In this document: piece after piece, positions 51,381 through 62,969 of the stretch
Layout of the letters: every line of letters starts with the position of its first letter
Position numbering within the stretch: the first letter of the stretch is position 1
Notes under the pieces: model-generated
The model's input: only the letters and a program-made list of their open reading frames with translations
Told to the model about the DNA's origin: nothing
Database searches by the model: none
NCBI RefSeq assembly: GCF_025685545.1
Contig: NZ_JAGSYC010000020.1
Coordinates: 186,001 to 250,000, forward strand
Source of the DNA: Granulicella paludicola
GTDB lineage: Bacteria > Acidobacteriota > Terriglobia > Terriglobales > Acidobacteriaceae
DNA length: 64,000 nt
Direction: 5' to 3'
Made by a program: the position numbers and the translations under genes

Positions 51381-52628
51381 ATGGCTACGCAGACAAACAA
51401 TAGTTCTCCTTCGGTGGGTTTCATCAGCGTCTCCCTTGGCAGAACCTCTTCCGAGGCGATCGAGCAGTTCGTCCAGAACGCTGGTTGGCAGGTGCTGTCC
51501 GCGAGCTTCGATGCGTACATCTCTGCAGAACGCCGCGTGAGCATTCCGCCGCAGATGAAGGCTATAGACCTCCGCATCGCTTTCGTTGACTACGATCGCG
51601 ATGCTGACGCCGCCGCAGAATCGACACGCCACTTGAAGCAGCTCTTCCACGGTGACATCACAGTGATCGCCATTGCAGAGCGACGCGACCCCGAGTTCCT
51701 GATCACCGCAATGCGCGCAGGTTGTGGCGAATTCCTGCAGAAGCCTCTGGCATCAACCGCTCTCACCGAGGTACTGACAAAGGTTGGCAGCAGTAGCGGC
51801 ATCGCCGAGCCTGCTCGCGATGCTGGCACCATTCTGTCATTTTTCGGAGTCAAAGGAGGCGTCGGCACCACCATGATCGCGGTTCACCTCGCCGTATATC
51901 TTACGCAGTGCCATAACAAGAAGACGTTGCTGATCGACAACCACACAGAGCTTGGCCATGCTTGTCTTTATCTTGGTCTCGACGGCAGTCGTTTTAACTT
52001 CCAAGAGGTGATGCAGAATGTGAACCGCCTGGATAGCGAACTGCTCAAAGGTTACGTCGCAAAACATTCCACCGGTCTGGATGTACTGTCCTCGCCGGAG
52101 GTGTGCATGGCTGCCGCCAGTAAAGATCCGGCCTCAATGGCGCACACACTGGACTTCTTACGCGGCGAGTACGATTTTGTTCTCGTCGATTCTTCTATCG
52201 GCACGGATGACACGAGCTTGACGCTCATGGAGAACTCTGCGGAGAGTTATCTTGTCGCCTCGCCAGACATCGCTTCTCTGCGTGACCTTGCCCGCTATCT
52301 CGAAGCCTTTGGGCAGACGGAGGAGATCGAGAAAAAGTTGAAGCTCGTACTCAACCGTTTCTCGTCGACTTCGGCAATCAGCCTTGAGCAGATCGAGTCG
52401 GCTATCGGTCGTCCCATCAATATAAAGCTACCAAACAGCCAGGTGGAACTGCAGCAGGTGGCTAACCTCGGCCAGACGCTTTCGCCCAAGATGAAGTCGG
52501 AGTTTGGAAAGAAGATCGAAGGCTGGGCTGCCGGGCTCGCAGGACCGGCGCCGCGGCGGCCCCTCGCCACGAAGTTGAAGAAGCCTACATTTTTTCGTTG
52601 GACGCCCGCGGATGAGATCGCGCACTAA
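51381..52628 (+). CDS. cpaE: CpaE/TadZ-family ATPase
   Basis: 415 residues from ATG 51381 (GGAGG upstream). The N-terminal receiver-like domain (about residues 10-140) ends in FLQKPL, then a MinD/ParA-like ATPase with the deviant Walker A motif [17 protein letters not shown] at strand 2 and YDFVLVDSS as Walker B-like. TadZ/CpaE localises the Tad machine, often to a pole. The receiver-like domain is typical of the family. Confidence 0.9.
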   Translation: MATQTNNSSPSVGFISVSLGRTSSEAIEQFVQNAGWQVLSASFDAYISAERRVSIPPQMKAIDLRIAFVDYDRDADAAAESTRHLKQLFHGDITVIAIAERRDPEFLITAMRAGCGEFLQKPLASTALTEVLTKVGSSSGIAEPARDAGTILSFFGVKGGVGTTMIAVHLAVYLTQCHNKKTLLIDNHTELGHACLYLGLDGSRFNFQEVMQNVNRLDSELLKGYVAKHSTGLDVLSSPEVCMAAASKDPASMAHTLDFLRGEYDFVLVDSSIGTDDTSLTLMENSAESYLVASPDIASLRDLARYLEAFGQTEEIEKKLKLVLNRFSSTSAISLEQIESAIGRPINIKLPNSQVELQQVANLGQTLSPKMKSEFGKKIEGWAAGLAGPAPRRPLATKLKKPTFFRWTPADEIAH

Positions 52629-52642
52629 GAAAGAGCACACCG

Positions 52643-53980
52643 ATGCCAATGGCTGAAACCAACTCGGAAAATGGCTCCCGCTTTCGTCCTGTTCGAAGCG
52701 TAGCGGATGGCCAGCAGCAGCAACTGAAGGCCGCTGTACATAAGGAGCTGATACGTCGCCTGGACTTGGAACGTATCTCTGACTTCAGCCAGACGCGCTC
52801 TGGCCAACAGCAGATCTTCGCGCTGATTCAACAACTTCTCGTCGATCAAGGTACACCGCTCAGCGCCCCGGAACGCGACAGGCTTGCGCAGGAGGTTGTC
52901 GACGAGGTCTTCGGTCTGGGGCCTCTGGAGCCGCTGCTTAAAGACCCGACCATTAGCGACATTCTGGTCAACACATATAACTCTGTCTATGTAGAGCGTC
53001 GCGGACTGCTCGAAAAGACGAGTACGGTATTCAACGATAACGCTCACCTCATGCAGATTATCGATCGGATCGTGTCGGCTGTGGGGCGGCGCGTGGATGA
53101 GTCCTCTCCCATGGTGGATGCGCGACTTGCCGATGGATCGCGCGTGAACGTGATTATTCCTCCCCTTGCCGTCGATGGTCCTATCCTCTCGATTCGTCGC
53201 TTCGGTTCCTCGCCGCTGACGTCTGTCGATCTTGTACGCTCCCTGATGCTGACACAGACGATGCTGGACCTTTTGCAGGCTGCTGTCGCCGCAAAGCTGA
53301 ACATCGTCGTTTCAGGTGGAACAGGCGCTGGCAAGACCACGCTACTGAACGTGCTTTCAGGCTTCATCGGATCGCGTGAACGCATCGTGACGATCGAAGA
53401 CTCCGCTGAGCTATTGCTCAAGCAGGAGCATGTCGTTCGCCTTGAAACGCGCCCTCCAAACATGGAAGGCAACGGCGCGATTCGCCAGCGAGAACTCGTC
53501 ATCAATGCATTGCGTATGCGTCCTGACCGCATCGTGCTGGGCGAGGTGCGTGGTGAAGAGTGTCTGGATATGCTTCAGGCTATGAACACCGGCCACGACG
53601 GATCCATCACTACGGTTCATGCCAATACGCCGCGTGATGCCCTTGCGCGTATGGAGACGATGGCCATGATGGGTAACATCCGTTTGCCGGAGAAGGCCAT
53701 CAAAGCACAAATCACCTCGGCCGTACATTTAATCGTCCAAGTGGCCCGCATGTCGGATGGGACGCGCCGCATTACGCACATCAGCGAGCTGACGGGAGCT
53801 TACAGCGAGGCCATCAGCATGAATGATCTGATCGTGTTTGAAAAGAAGGGCCTTGATGCCGAAGGCAAGGTCCGCGGACGGTTCCGCGCGCTCGGAATTA
53901 TGCCGCAGTACTTTGAAAAACTCGTCGCTGCCGGCATTCCTGTGCCTGAAGGCGCCATGAACCATGTGCAGGAGGTGTAG
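52643..53980 (+). CDS. cpaF: CpaF/TadA secretion ATPase
   Basis: 445 residues. An N-terminal helical domain is followed by a VirB11/GspE-type ATPase with Walker [15 protein letters not shown], the Asp box [14 protein letters not shown], Walker [11 protein letters not shown] and the His box [16 protein letters not shown]. It is a cytoplasmic hexamer driving pilus extension. It precedes tadB by six bases. Confidence 0.95.
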   Translation: MPMAETNSENGSRFRPVRSVADGQQQQLKAAVHKELIRRLDLERISDFSQTRSGQQQIFALIQQLLVDQGTPLSAPERDRLAQEVVDEVFGLGPLEPLLKDPTISDILVNTYNSVYVERRGLLEKTSTVFNDNAHLMQIIDRIVSAVGRRVDESSPMVDARLADGSRVNVIIPPLAVDGPILSIRRFGSSPLTSVDLVRSLMLTQTMLDLLQAAVAAKLNIVVSGGTGAGKTTLLNVLSGFIGSRERIVTIEDSAELLLKQEHVVRLETRPPNMEGNGAIRQRELVINALRMRPDRIVLGEVRGEECLDMLQAMNTGHDGSITTVHANTPRDALARMETMAMMGNIRLPEKAIKAQITSAVHLIVQVARMSDGTRRITHISELTGAYSEAISMNDLIVFEKKGLDAEGKVRGRFRALGIMPQYFEKLVAAGIPVPEGAMNHVQEV

Positions 53981-53986
53981 ACGACT

Positions 53987-54955
53987 ATGCTATTTCTTCT
54001 TTTTTTACTCCTGGCGCTCATCACCTTCGGTCTCGTGATCTCACTCACGCGCCCAACCAAAGACGAGGTCCGCGTTCAGAAACGCCTCAGTAACCTGCGC
54101 AGCAACAGCGGGGACCTACCGCAAACGGACCACCGCCTGGAAGAATTCCTGGCCGCACCGGGATCGCACTCTTTTGAATGGCTCGAGGATATCTTCAGCC
54201 GTGCCACCTCGACTGAAAAGTTCCGGCGACTTCTGGTCCATGCGGGCAGCGAGTGGTCAACGGGCACGTTGCTCTTTCTGTGGCTCGCCATTCTGCTTGT
54301 GGTGTTTGCGATCGTCTCGCTCTCGACGCATATGACTCTGATTGCAATCGCTGCGGCGGCTGCGGCGAGTTCGCTTCCTTTCTTGTACCTCAACTTCAAG
54401 AGTGCCAGGCGAGTCCAAGCTTTTAGTAAGGCGTTGCCGGATTCGATCGAGATGATCGTACGCGCTCTGCGGGCAGGCTACTCGATTGTGGCAGCGATTC
54501 AGATCGCAGGTGAGCAGAGCGCCGAGCCCGCGAAGACTGAGTTCGCCGAGGTCTACAAGAAGCAGAACTATGGTCTACCTCTGCGCGATGCGCTGTTGGA
54601 GATGCTGGACCGTATGCCTTCACCTGATCTGCGCGTACTTGTGACTGGAATCCTCGTACAGAAAGACACGGGCGGCAACCTGGCAGAGTTGCTGGAACGA
54701 ATCTCTGCAGTCATCCGAGAGCGCGTTCGCATTCAAGGTGAGGTTCGTGTTCATACTGCTCAGGGACGCATGACAGGCTGGATCTTATGCCTGCTTCCGG
54801 TGGGAGTGATGATTGCTTTGAACTTGATTTCGCCGGGGTATTCGACGCCGTTGTTCACGGACAGCTTTGGACAAAAGATGCTTTACACCGGCGTAGCGCT
54901 TCTCCTTATCGGTGCCTTCACTATTCGAAAAATTGTCAACGGGATTGAGGTATAG
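53987..54955 (+). CDS. tadB: Flp pilus platform protein TadB
   Basis: 322 residues. N-terminal membrane helix, a paired central span (about residues 90-135) and two C-terminal spans around a T2SSF domain (ALPDSIEMIVRALRAGYSIV, GNLAELLERISAVIRER). It forms the inner-membrane platform with TadC, whose gene starts two bases after its stop. Confidence 0.92.
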   Translation: MLFLLFLLLALITFGLVISLTRPTKDEVRVQKRLSNLRSNSGDLPQTDHRLEEFLAAPGSHSFEWLEDIFSRATSTEKFRRLLVHAGSEWSTGTLLFLWLAILLVVFAIVSLSTHMTLIAIAAAAAASSLPFLYLNFKSARRVQAFSKALPDSIEMIVRALRAGYSIVAAIQIAGEQSAEPAKTEFAEVYKKQNYGLPLRDALLEMLDRMPSPDLRVLVTGILVQKDTGGNLAELLERISAVIRERVRIQGEVRVHTAQGRMTGWILCLLPVGVMIALNLISPGYSTPLFTDSFGQKMLYTGVALLLIGAFTIRKIVNGIEV

Positions 54956-54957
54956 CC

Positions 54958-55863
54958 ATGCCGACCACCATCTATCTCGTTGCAGGTATCACGTTTCTTA
55001 TCACCTTTGCGGTGGTGCTTGCGCCATCCCTGCTGCGGCCATCCGCGCAGACTCAGCACATTCTCAACGTCGTTGCGAATAAGAAACCCGCAGTCTCCAC
55101 TGCATCAGCAAGCCGCGTCTCGATGACGGAGAGCATCATCAAGCTTGCCGCCTCGATGCGTGTGCGTATGGGCTTCGCTGAAAATGCCAAGAGTAAACGC
55201 AAATTGAATGCCGCTGGTTACCGCAGCTCCAATGCCTCTGATCTCTATTTTGCAGCGCAATGCCTTTGCCCGATTCTGGGAATCTTCGCGGGCAGCTTCA
55301 TCCATGACAGCACGATCTTTTGGGTCATTGCGCTGGCCATGGTCGGCTACCTTGCCCCTGATTTCTGGTTGGGTAGAAAGATTGAAGCGCGTAAGAAGAA
55401 GATTCAGCGAGGTATGCCGGATACCATCGACTTACTCGTCATCTGCGTGGATGCTGGCCTTGGCCTCGACCAGGCGCTGCTCCGTATAAACGACGAGTTG
55501 AAGCTTAGCCATCCGCAGATTTATGAAGAGTTGCAGCAAGTCCACCTCGAACAGAAGGCCGGTCAGCCGCGCCTTGTGGCGTGGAACAACGCAGCAACTC
55601 GGACAGCTGTCGAGGAGTTTATCGGTTTCGCTAACATGCTCACGCAGACGGAGCGGTTTGGCACGCCGATTGCGAAGGCACTGACTCGGTTTTCCGAAGA
55701 TTTGCGCATGAAGCGCCGCCAACACGCCGAAGAGGCTGCGGCGAAAACCAAGATCAAGATTATCTTCCCATTGGTGTTTTTTATATTTCCCTGCCTGTTC
55801 ATTGTGCTGCTTGCGCCTGCATTGTTGAGCATCATCAGCGGACTTCACCAGATGGCGAAGTAA
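54958..55863 (+). CDS. tadC: Flp pilus platform protein TadC
   Basis: 301 residues with the T2SSF domain (GMPDTIDLLVICVDAGLGLD, L-T-Q-T-E-R-F-G-T-P-I-A-K-A-L) and three hydrophobic segments. It is a paralogue and partner of TadB in the inner membrane. KIIFPLVFFIFPCLFIVLLA near the C-terminus is the last span. Confidence 0.92.
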   Translation: MPTTIYLVAGITFLITFAVVLAPSLLRPSAQTQHILNVVANKKPAVSTASASRVSMTESIIKLAASMRVRMGFAENAKSKRKLNAAGYRSSNASDLYFAAQCLCPILGIFAGSFIHDSTIFWVIALAMVGYLAPDFWLGRKIEARKKKIQRGMPDTIDLLVICVDAGLGLDQALLRINDELKLSHPQIYEELQQVHLEQKAGQPRLVAWNNAATRTAVEEFIGFANMLTQTERFGTPIAKALTRFSEDLRMKRRQHAEEAAAKTKIKIIFPLVFFIFPCLFIVLLAPALLSIISGLHQMAK

Positions 55864-55909
55864 CGAAGTTGAACTGCACTTTGAACGTTTGAGAAAGGAG
55901 GAACTCGAG

Positions 55910-56005
55910 ATGGATAACACATTGTGGGTAAGAGTGGGCTGTGGCGCCATGGCGCTGATCGTTCTCTGCGTCATCATCTACCGCCGCAGCCGCAAAGATG
56001 TCTAG
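55910..56005 (+). CDS. 31-residue single-span membrane microprotein in the Tad operon
   Basis: An ATG at 55910 has a near-perfect ribosome binding site (AAAGGAGG) seven bases upstream. The product starts M-D-N-T-L-W-V-R-V-G-C-G and forms one hydrophobic helix (AMALIVLCVIIY), then a basic tail R-R-S-R-K-D-V. The stop is at 56003-56005. Size, strong initiation site and position inside the operon argue for a real gene; positive-inside predicts the C-terminus in the cytoplasm. Its role is unknown, possibly a TadB/TadC accessory. Confidence 0.75.
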   Translation: MDNTLWVRVGCGAMALIVLCVIIYRRSRKDV

Positions 56006-56041
56006 TGCCGTACGTTCATGTACTTCGGGAGATGCAGCCTC

Positions 56042-56398
56042 ATGAAACTCGTAAAGGTGGTAAACGAAACCAGGGGAGCTGTAATCGGCGACCGCGTGGA
56101 GGTGGCAAACACCTCCATGCGGCGCTTATTCGGACTCCTTGGACGCCGCAGCCTCGATGCCGGCCAGGGACTTTGGATCAAGCCTTCCTCAGGCGTGCAC
56201 ACCATGGGGATGATGTTTCCCATTGACGTCGTAGGCCTTGATCGCAAGGGCACTGTGTTGAAGGTCTGGAAGGATCTGGTTCCATTCCGAGTCACCAGCG
56301 TCAGCCTAAAGATGCATAGCGTGATTGAACTGAGGGCCGGGCAGATAGCCGAGAGCGGTACTCACGTAGGCGACACCCTCAAGATGGTTGAGTTATAG
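56042..56398 (+). CDS. DUF192 protein
   Basis: 118 residues from ATG 56042 (GGAG upstream). DUF192 segments: FGLLGRRSLDAGQGLWIKP, VHTMGMMFPIDVVGLDRKG, V-I-E-L-R-A-G. The fold is small and all-beta; function is unknown. No signal peptide here, unlike many DUF192 proteins. It is regularly found near Tad genes, but its part in the pilus is undefined. Confidence 0.85.
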   Translation: MKLVKVVNETRGAVIGDRVEVANTSMRRLFGLLGRRSLDAGQGLWIKPSSGVHTMGMMFPIDVVGLDRKGTVLKVWKDLVPFRVTSVSLKMHSVIELRAGQIAESGTHVGDTLKMVEL

Positions 56399-56416
56399 GA
56401 ACAGCGGAGGTGCGTG

Positions 56417-57766
56417 ATGACGACATTGACAGCTCCGTTTGATAAGCATCCGACACCCGCCGGTGTACGCGCTCCCATTATGAGTAATGCGAGTTCGATG
56501 GTTCCGGTCAGGATGCAGAGGCTGGAGCTCGTCTTCCTCCTGTTCTTTGGGTTCATCTTGCGCTTTTGCGGGATGCTGGCAATTATCCGTCAGCGTCCTC
56601 CCATGTGGCTCTTCACCCGAGGCATAGAAATGGGGCTGATGGCCACGTCGATTCTCAGTGGCGAAGGACTCAGTTCGCCCTTTGGTGGGCACACCGGACC
56701 CACGGCGCTCATCGGCCCTGTCTACCCTCTGATGATCGCTGGCATCTTTAAATTCGCTGGATCATACTCACTGGCCTCAGAGATTATCGTTCTCAGTTTG
56801 CAGGTCGCCGTGAGCGTACTGAATCTGTGGTTACTCATTCGCCTTGCAGAACTGGTTGCCGGTCGACAAGCGGCCTTCCTTGCGGGCTTCTTCTGGGCTT
56901 GCTCGCCGCCCATCATCATGATGCCAACAGTCTTTTGGGATACGACCTTTACAACATCGATTCTCACCGGGATGTCTCTCTTTGTAGTGCAGAGCCACTG
57001 GCGGATCAGGAGGCGCGAACTCTATGCGGCAGGTGCGTTGTTTGCTCTTGGCTCTCTGCTTAATAGCGCTCTGTTCTTCACTTCAATCGCGCTACTCGCT
57101 CTGCTTGCAAAGCAACTCCCCAAGGCAAGGATCAAGGGCTTCTCCCTATCTGTTGCTTTGTTCCTGGCCGTCTTTTCTCCATGGCCAGTCCGCAATGCCG
57201 TCGTTCTGCACAGTTTTGTCCCGTTCCGTTCAACCATCGGTCTGGAGCTATGGATGGGGAATCATGCAGGCTCGACCGGACATCTTGAAGAGAAGTTGTT
57301 TCCTTACTTCAACGCCGCCGAGTTTGCGGACTACGCATCCCATGGGGAAATTGCCTACGATCGCGAAAAGAAGCAACTTGCTGTCGACTACATACGAAGC
57401 CATCCTCGGGACTTCGCCGAACTCACGGTAAAACGCATCGCGCGGTTCTGGCTTGGCACCGGCTCACGCGGCGCATCGCTTGTGGTGGCACTGCATGCGA
57501 TCCTCACGCTGACTTTGGGCCTCTTCGGTGCCGTACTCTTCGTAAGGCACCGGGGAATCAAGCACGCTTTGCCGTTGCTGTTGCCACTGCTGCTGTTCCC
57601 GCTTCCCTACTACATCACCCATGCGGAGTTTCGCTACAGACTCGTGATTGACCCGCTGCTTATGGCTTTGGCCGCCTACGGCCTGAGCAGGGTCCTGCCA
57701 CAAGGTCCCACCCGAGGTTCAGTCCTCTCCATGCCTCGCATGGATGAGCAAGCGGAGGCAGCCTGA
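56417..57766 (+). CDS. GT-C type membrane glycosyltransferase-like protein in the Tad operon
   Basis: 449 residues from ATG 56417 (GGAGG six bases upstream). About ten membrane spans; periplasmic loop motifs R-P-P-M-W-L-F and R-G-I-E-M-G in the first loop occupy the place of the Asp/Glu motif of PMT-like enzymes, and W-M-G-N-H-A-G-S-T-G-H follows later. It resembles GT39/GT83-like transferases. Its place between pilus genes, with the downstream tadG start overlapping its stop (TGATG), suggests pilin or cell-surface glycosylation, but catalytic residues cannot be confirmed by eye. Confidence 0.65.
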   Translation: MTTLTAPFDKHPTPAGVRAPIMSNASSMVPVRMQRLELVFLLFFGFILRFCGMLAIIRQRPPMWLFTRGIEMGLMATSILSGEGLSSPFGGHTGPTALIGPVYPLMIAGIFKFAGSYSLASEIIVLSLQVAVSVLNLWLLIRLAELVAGRQAAFLAGFFWACSPPIIMMPTVFWDTTFTTSILTGMSLFVVQSHWRIRRRELYAAGALFALGSLLNSALFFTSIALLALLAKQLPKARIKGFSLSVALFLAVFSPWPVRNAVVLHSFVPFRSTIGLELWMGNHAGSTGHLEEKLFPYFNAAEFADYASHGEIAYDREKKQLAVDYIRSHPRDFAELTVKRIARFWLGTGSRGASLVVALHAILTLTLGLFGAVLFVRHRGIKHALPLLLPLLLFPLPYYITHAEFRYRLVIDPLLMALAAYGLSRVLPQGPTRGSVLSMPRMDEQAEAA

Positions 57767-59166
57767 TGGATCAACGAAGGTCCTTGCAGAACATCGGGAT
57801 TTCCTTCTTTCGTGACGAGAGCGGCCAAACGGCGATCATCGCCGCTGTGTGCCTCGTGATGCTTGTAAGCTTCATTGGGTTGGCGATCGACGTCGGCAAT
57901 CTTCGCTATCAGCAGCGCAAGCTGCAGGCTGCCGCCGATGCAGCTGCGCTGGCGGCTGCGCTGGAGTTGCAAAGCTGCGGCACCTCACACAATTGCAGTG
58001 CCATGCAGACTGCCGCCTCAAAGTCGGTTACAGAAAACGCCTACACCGGAGCGGCCCTCGTCCTCAACTGTGGTGCTACCGCCTCCAGCGGACTCACCCT
58101 GATGCTCAACAACCCCGTCTGCGCGAACGGTTCCAGCGATCCAAATGCGAGCAACACCAACTACGTCGAAGTCGTTATGAAGCAGTATAAGTCGACATAC
58201 TTCGCCAGTCTCCTCGGCTTCACCTCTGTCCCGGTGGTCGCGCGCGCCGAAGCGACACGAGCACCGGCACCCTGCATCTATGCGCTCGATAAGACCAGCA
58301 CGAACGCCATCTCTGTAGATGCCCTCGCAGCACTGCAGGCCCAATGTCCCATCGTGGACGAATCCAGTTCCCCCTCGGCCTTTGGCTGTAACGTGCTGGC
58401 CGCGGTCTCCGCTACGCTGATCCGTGTCACAGGCGGAACGGAGGGATTGCTCTGTGCTGGCGTCAACCCTCCGCCGGAGGTGCACGCACCGATTCCGACG
58501 CCAGCCGATCCCCTGGCTTACCTTCCGAAGCCCGCAGTTCCGAGCACCTGCACAGGTTCCCCAACGCTCGGTCTCACGAGCCTGCAGATTCTAGGCACGG
58601 CCACGCTCTCGCCGGGACGATACTGCGGCGGTATCATCATCGGCCCCGCTGCAAACGTGACTTTCCTGCCTGGCACTTACGTGCTCACAAATACTGGGCT
58701 GCTGGGCATACCTTTGCTGGGTGGTCTCACCGTTACAGCTGGCGCCACCGTACAAGGCAATGGCGTCACCTTCTACAACGACGGTCCATCCAATGGACTC
58801 ACCGGTGGCATAACCTTTGCGGGTACGCTGCCCCTGATCAGCAATATCAACTTGGTCGCTCCTACCACTGGTACGTACGCGGGCATCCTCTTCTTTCAAG
58901 ACCCGAATGACACGGCTCCAGCCATCCTTGCGGCCAGTATCGGTGGTGGCACTAAGCTCGAAGGTGCCTTTTACTTTCCTTCTGCCTCCGTTAGTTACGC
59001 TGTCTCCGGCAGCGCCAAATTTAATATTCTTGTCGCGAAGGACATCGACTTTACCGTGCTGACGATCGGTGGAACAGCCTACGAGCAGAGCGTTTTCGGC
59101 AACAACTACAGCACATTGCCCGGCGGTTCGCCCATTCCAGCGACAGGAGCAGTGCTCATCCAATGA
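57766..59166 (+). CDS. TadG-type protein with large secreted domain
   Basis: 466 residues. The N-terminal pseudopilin-like region has F-F-R-D-E-S-G-Q-T-A-I-I-A-A-V, a membrane helix and the TadG hallmark L-A-I-D-V-G-N-L-R-Y-Q-Q-R-K-L-Q-A-A-A-D-A-A-A. The C-terminal half is a Gly/Thr-rich, probably beta-helical domain (LSPGRYCGGIIIGPAANVTF, LTVTAGATVQGNGVTFYNDG), unlike the von Willebrand domain of many TadG proteins. It may be a tip or surface adhesin. It overlaps the next gene by four bases. Confidence 0.8.
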   Translation: MDQRRSLQNIGISFFRDESGQTAIIAAVCLVMLVSFIGLAIDVGNLRYQQRKLQAAADAAALAAALELQSCGTSHNCSAMQTAASKSVTENAYTGAALVLNCGATASSGLTLMLNNPVCANGSSDPNASNTNYVEVVMKQYKSTYFASLLGFTSVPVVARAEATRAPAPCIYALDKTSTNAISVDALAALQAQCPIVDESSSPSAFGCNVLAAVSATLIRVTGGTEGLLCAGVNPPPEVHAPIPTPADPLAYLPKPAVPSTCTGSPTLGLTSLQILGTATLSPGRYCGGIIIGPAANVTFLPGTYVLTNTGLLGIPLLGGLTVTAGATVQGNGVTFYNDGPSNGLTGGITFAGTLPLISNINLVAPTTGTYAGILFFQDPNDTAPAILAASIGGGTKLEGAFYFPSASVSYAVSGSAKFNILVAKDIDFTVLTIGGTAYEQSVFGNNYSTLPGGSPIPATGAVLIQ

Positions 59167-59624
59167 ATCATTCTGCCAAAGCACTACTCAGTCTCGCCCG
59201 CAGTACAAGCGGATCAAGTCTTGTGGAGACAGCTCTTGTACTGCCTTTCCTCGTACTTGTTCTCGCTGGTGCGTACGACTTCGGTCAGGCCTACTTCGCC
59301 ACCATTGAAGTGGCCACTGCGGCGGAAGCGGGCGCGCAGTACGGTCTACAGAACGTCACCAACCTTACCGGTATGCAGAACGCCGCCAAGCTCGATGCGG
59401 CCGACGTTCTCAACACGCAGGCCGTCGCTACCTACGGCTGCGAGTGTTCCGATGGCACCGCCGCCGTCGCCTCTTGTACGACTTCGCCAACCACCTGTAC
59501 CTACAATATCGTCAACTATGTGCAGGTGGTCGTTACTGCCAGTTATAAGCCGACTCTGACCTATCCGGGCGCTCCTGTATCCATTCCGCTTTCCAGCACC
59601 GTACGACTAAGGGCAGGGCAGTGA
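59163..59624 (+). CDS. TadE-like pseudopilin
   Basis: 153 residues. TadE-like N-terminus with G-S-S-L-V-E-T-A-L-V-L-P-F-L and a membrane helix, followed by a Cys-rich periplasmic part (Y-G-C-E-C-S-D-G, S-C-T-T-S-P-T-T-C). A processed minor subunit of the Tad pilus. Four-base overlap with tadG and TGATG-type overlap with the next gene. Confidence 0.88.
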   Translation: MNHSAKALLSLARSTSGSSLVETALVLPFLVLVLAGAYDFGQAYFATIEVATAAEAGAQYGLQNVTNLTGMQNAAKLDAADVLNTQAVATYGCECSDGTAAVASCTTSPTTCTYNIVNYVQVVVTASYKPTLTYPGAPVSIPLSSTVRLRAGQ

Positions 59625-60118
59625 TGCTGAGATCTCTGCACTCCTTCCCGCGAGAGCAGGACGGCGCCACGCTCATCGAGTTTGCGTTGTGCATCACAGC
59701 TTTGCTGACCGTTGTCTTCGGCATCATGGACCTGTCACGCGCGCTTTATACCGATCACTTTGTGGTGATGGCTGCTCGGCAGGCCACACGTTACGCGATT
59801 GTTCGCGGCGCGGACTTTTCAGGGACCGCCTGCACTACCGTCACCACGGCAAACTGTGACGCTACGCAGGCGAACATCATCAATTATGTCGACAGCCTCG
59901 CGCCGGCTGGCACTAAAATCGCAAACCTCACCATAGCCGCGAGCTGGCCAGGCACCGATGGCTCTGGCGCAACCTGCACCAACGCCGTCAGGGTATCCAA
60001 CAGTTACGGTTGTCTCGTCACGGTCAAGGTCAAATACGCGTATACGTTCTCACTGCCGTTCCTGCCTAAGAACGCGATGTCCCTGCAGAGCACTTCATCG
60101 ATGACGATCTCGCAGTGA
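59624..60118 (+). CDS. TadE/TadF-like pseudopilin
   Basis: 164 residues from ATG 59624 (a GTG at 59621 is the alternative). N-terminal motif D-G-A-T-L-I-E-F-A-L-C and a single helix, then a periplasmic domain with four spaced cysteines. A second minor pseudopilin and last gene of the pilus operon. Confidence 0.88.
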   Translation: MLRSLHSFPREQDGATLIEFALCITALLTVVFGIMDLSRALYTDHFVVMAARQATRYAIVRGADFSGTACTTVTTANCDATQANIINYVDSLAPAGTKIANLTIAASWPGTDGSGATCTNAVRVSNSYGCLVTVKVKYAYTFSLPFLPKNAMSLQSTSSMTISQ

Positions 60119-60162
60119 TGCCGCAAGAACTCTCAACGCGCACGAGAGAATATCGAAGGAAA

Positions 60163-60239
60163 TGGTCGGGACGACTAGATTCGAACTAGCGACCTCACCC
60201 ACCCCAAGGGTGCGCTCTACCAGGCTGAGCCACGTCCCG
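60163..60239 (-). tRNA. tRNA-Pro (anticodon GGG)
   Basis: 77 nt on the minus strand. Acceptor CGGGACG pairs with CGTCCCG, then A and an encoded CCA. The D-arm has GGCTCAGCCTGGTAGAGC. Anticodon stem CACCC/GGGTG has loop TTGGGGT, giving GGG. The T-arm has GTTCGAATC. Confidence 0.95.
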
Positions 60240-60331
60240 ACTTGTTACGATTGCCGCTCGCGCCTTTCGGGCCAGCAACAGGGGTACCTCTAGTCTACAC
60301 GAAGTAGGCCTTTGGTGTGCCACGCACTCGA

Positions 60332-60604
60332 TTAGTGCGCGGGAGCCACGTACTCCTTGGGCAGTTCGCCACCGGAGCCGAAGAAGAATTCGTTCATCTG
60401 CTCCACCAGGAACTCCTGCGCCTCGCGCGTCCAGGGCTGCAGGCGGTACTCGTTCAGCAGCATCTTCTGGCGTTCGACCCACTCGTTCCAGGCCTTTAAC
60501 GACACGGTCTTATAGATCTTCTGACCGAAGTCGGAGTCAAACGGGGGCTCTTCGAGGCCCTCCATCTCGGCTTTGTACTTGGCACAGAAAACCATGTGTG
60601 GCAT
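60332..60604 (-). CDS. yggX: Probable Fe(2+)-trafficking protein YggX
   Basis: 90 residues. It matches the small YggX family along its length: V-F-C-A-K-Y-K-A-E with the conserved Cys near the start, E-E-P-P-F-D-S-D-F-G-Q-K-I-Y, A-W-N-E-W-V-E-R-Q-K-M-L-L-N-E-Y-R-L and L-V-E-Q-M-N-E-F-F. A cytoplasmic protein linked to iron handling and protection of Fe-S clusters from oxidation. It is divergent from ligA. Confidence 0.92.
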   Translation of the reverse strand: MPHMVFCAKYKAEMEGLEEPPFDSDFGQKIYKTVSLKAWNEWVERQKMLLNEYRLQPWTREAQEFLVEQMNEFFFGSGGELPKEYVAPAH

Positions 60605-60684
60605 TGGCGTGTCGCTCCTTTGGAGTCTCTAGTTTACCTGAGAGAGCGGTCGGATACGAGTCGCCCTCCAGAGCTTTAGAATGA

Positions 60685-62862
<2,178 letters not shown>

Positions 62863-62884
62863 GATTGATCCGCAAGAAGAGCAC

Positions 62885-62911
62885 AAGCAGATTCCCTTCG
62901 GGAATGACAAG
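62885..62911. repeat. Copy of the short dispersed hairpin repeat
   Basis: AAGCAG then ATTCCCTTCGGGAAT (hairpin) then GACAAG; nearly identical to the copy at 12091-12116, 50 kb away. Confidence 0.75.
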
Positions 62912-62921
62912 GATTAAATGC

Positions 62922-62954
62922 TGAAGGGCGTGGAGATTGTCTCCACGCCCTTCA
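62922..62954. terminator. Bidirectional terminator between ligA and M61-type peptidase
   Basis: TGAAGGGCGTGGAGA (62922-62936) pairs perfectly with TCTCCACGCCCTTCA (62940-62954); the genes converge here. A short T-rich run follows on the plus strand. Confidence 0.85.
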
Positions 62955-62969
62955 CCGCTTTTCTGAGGC

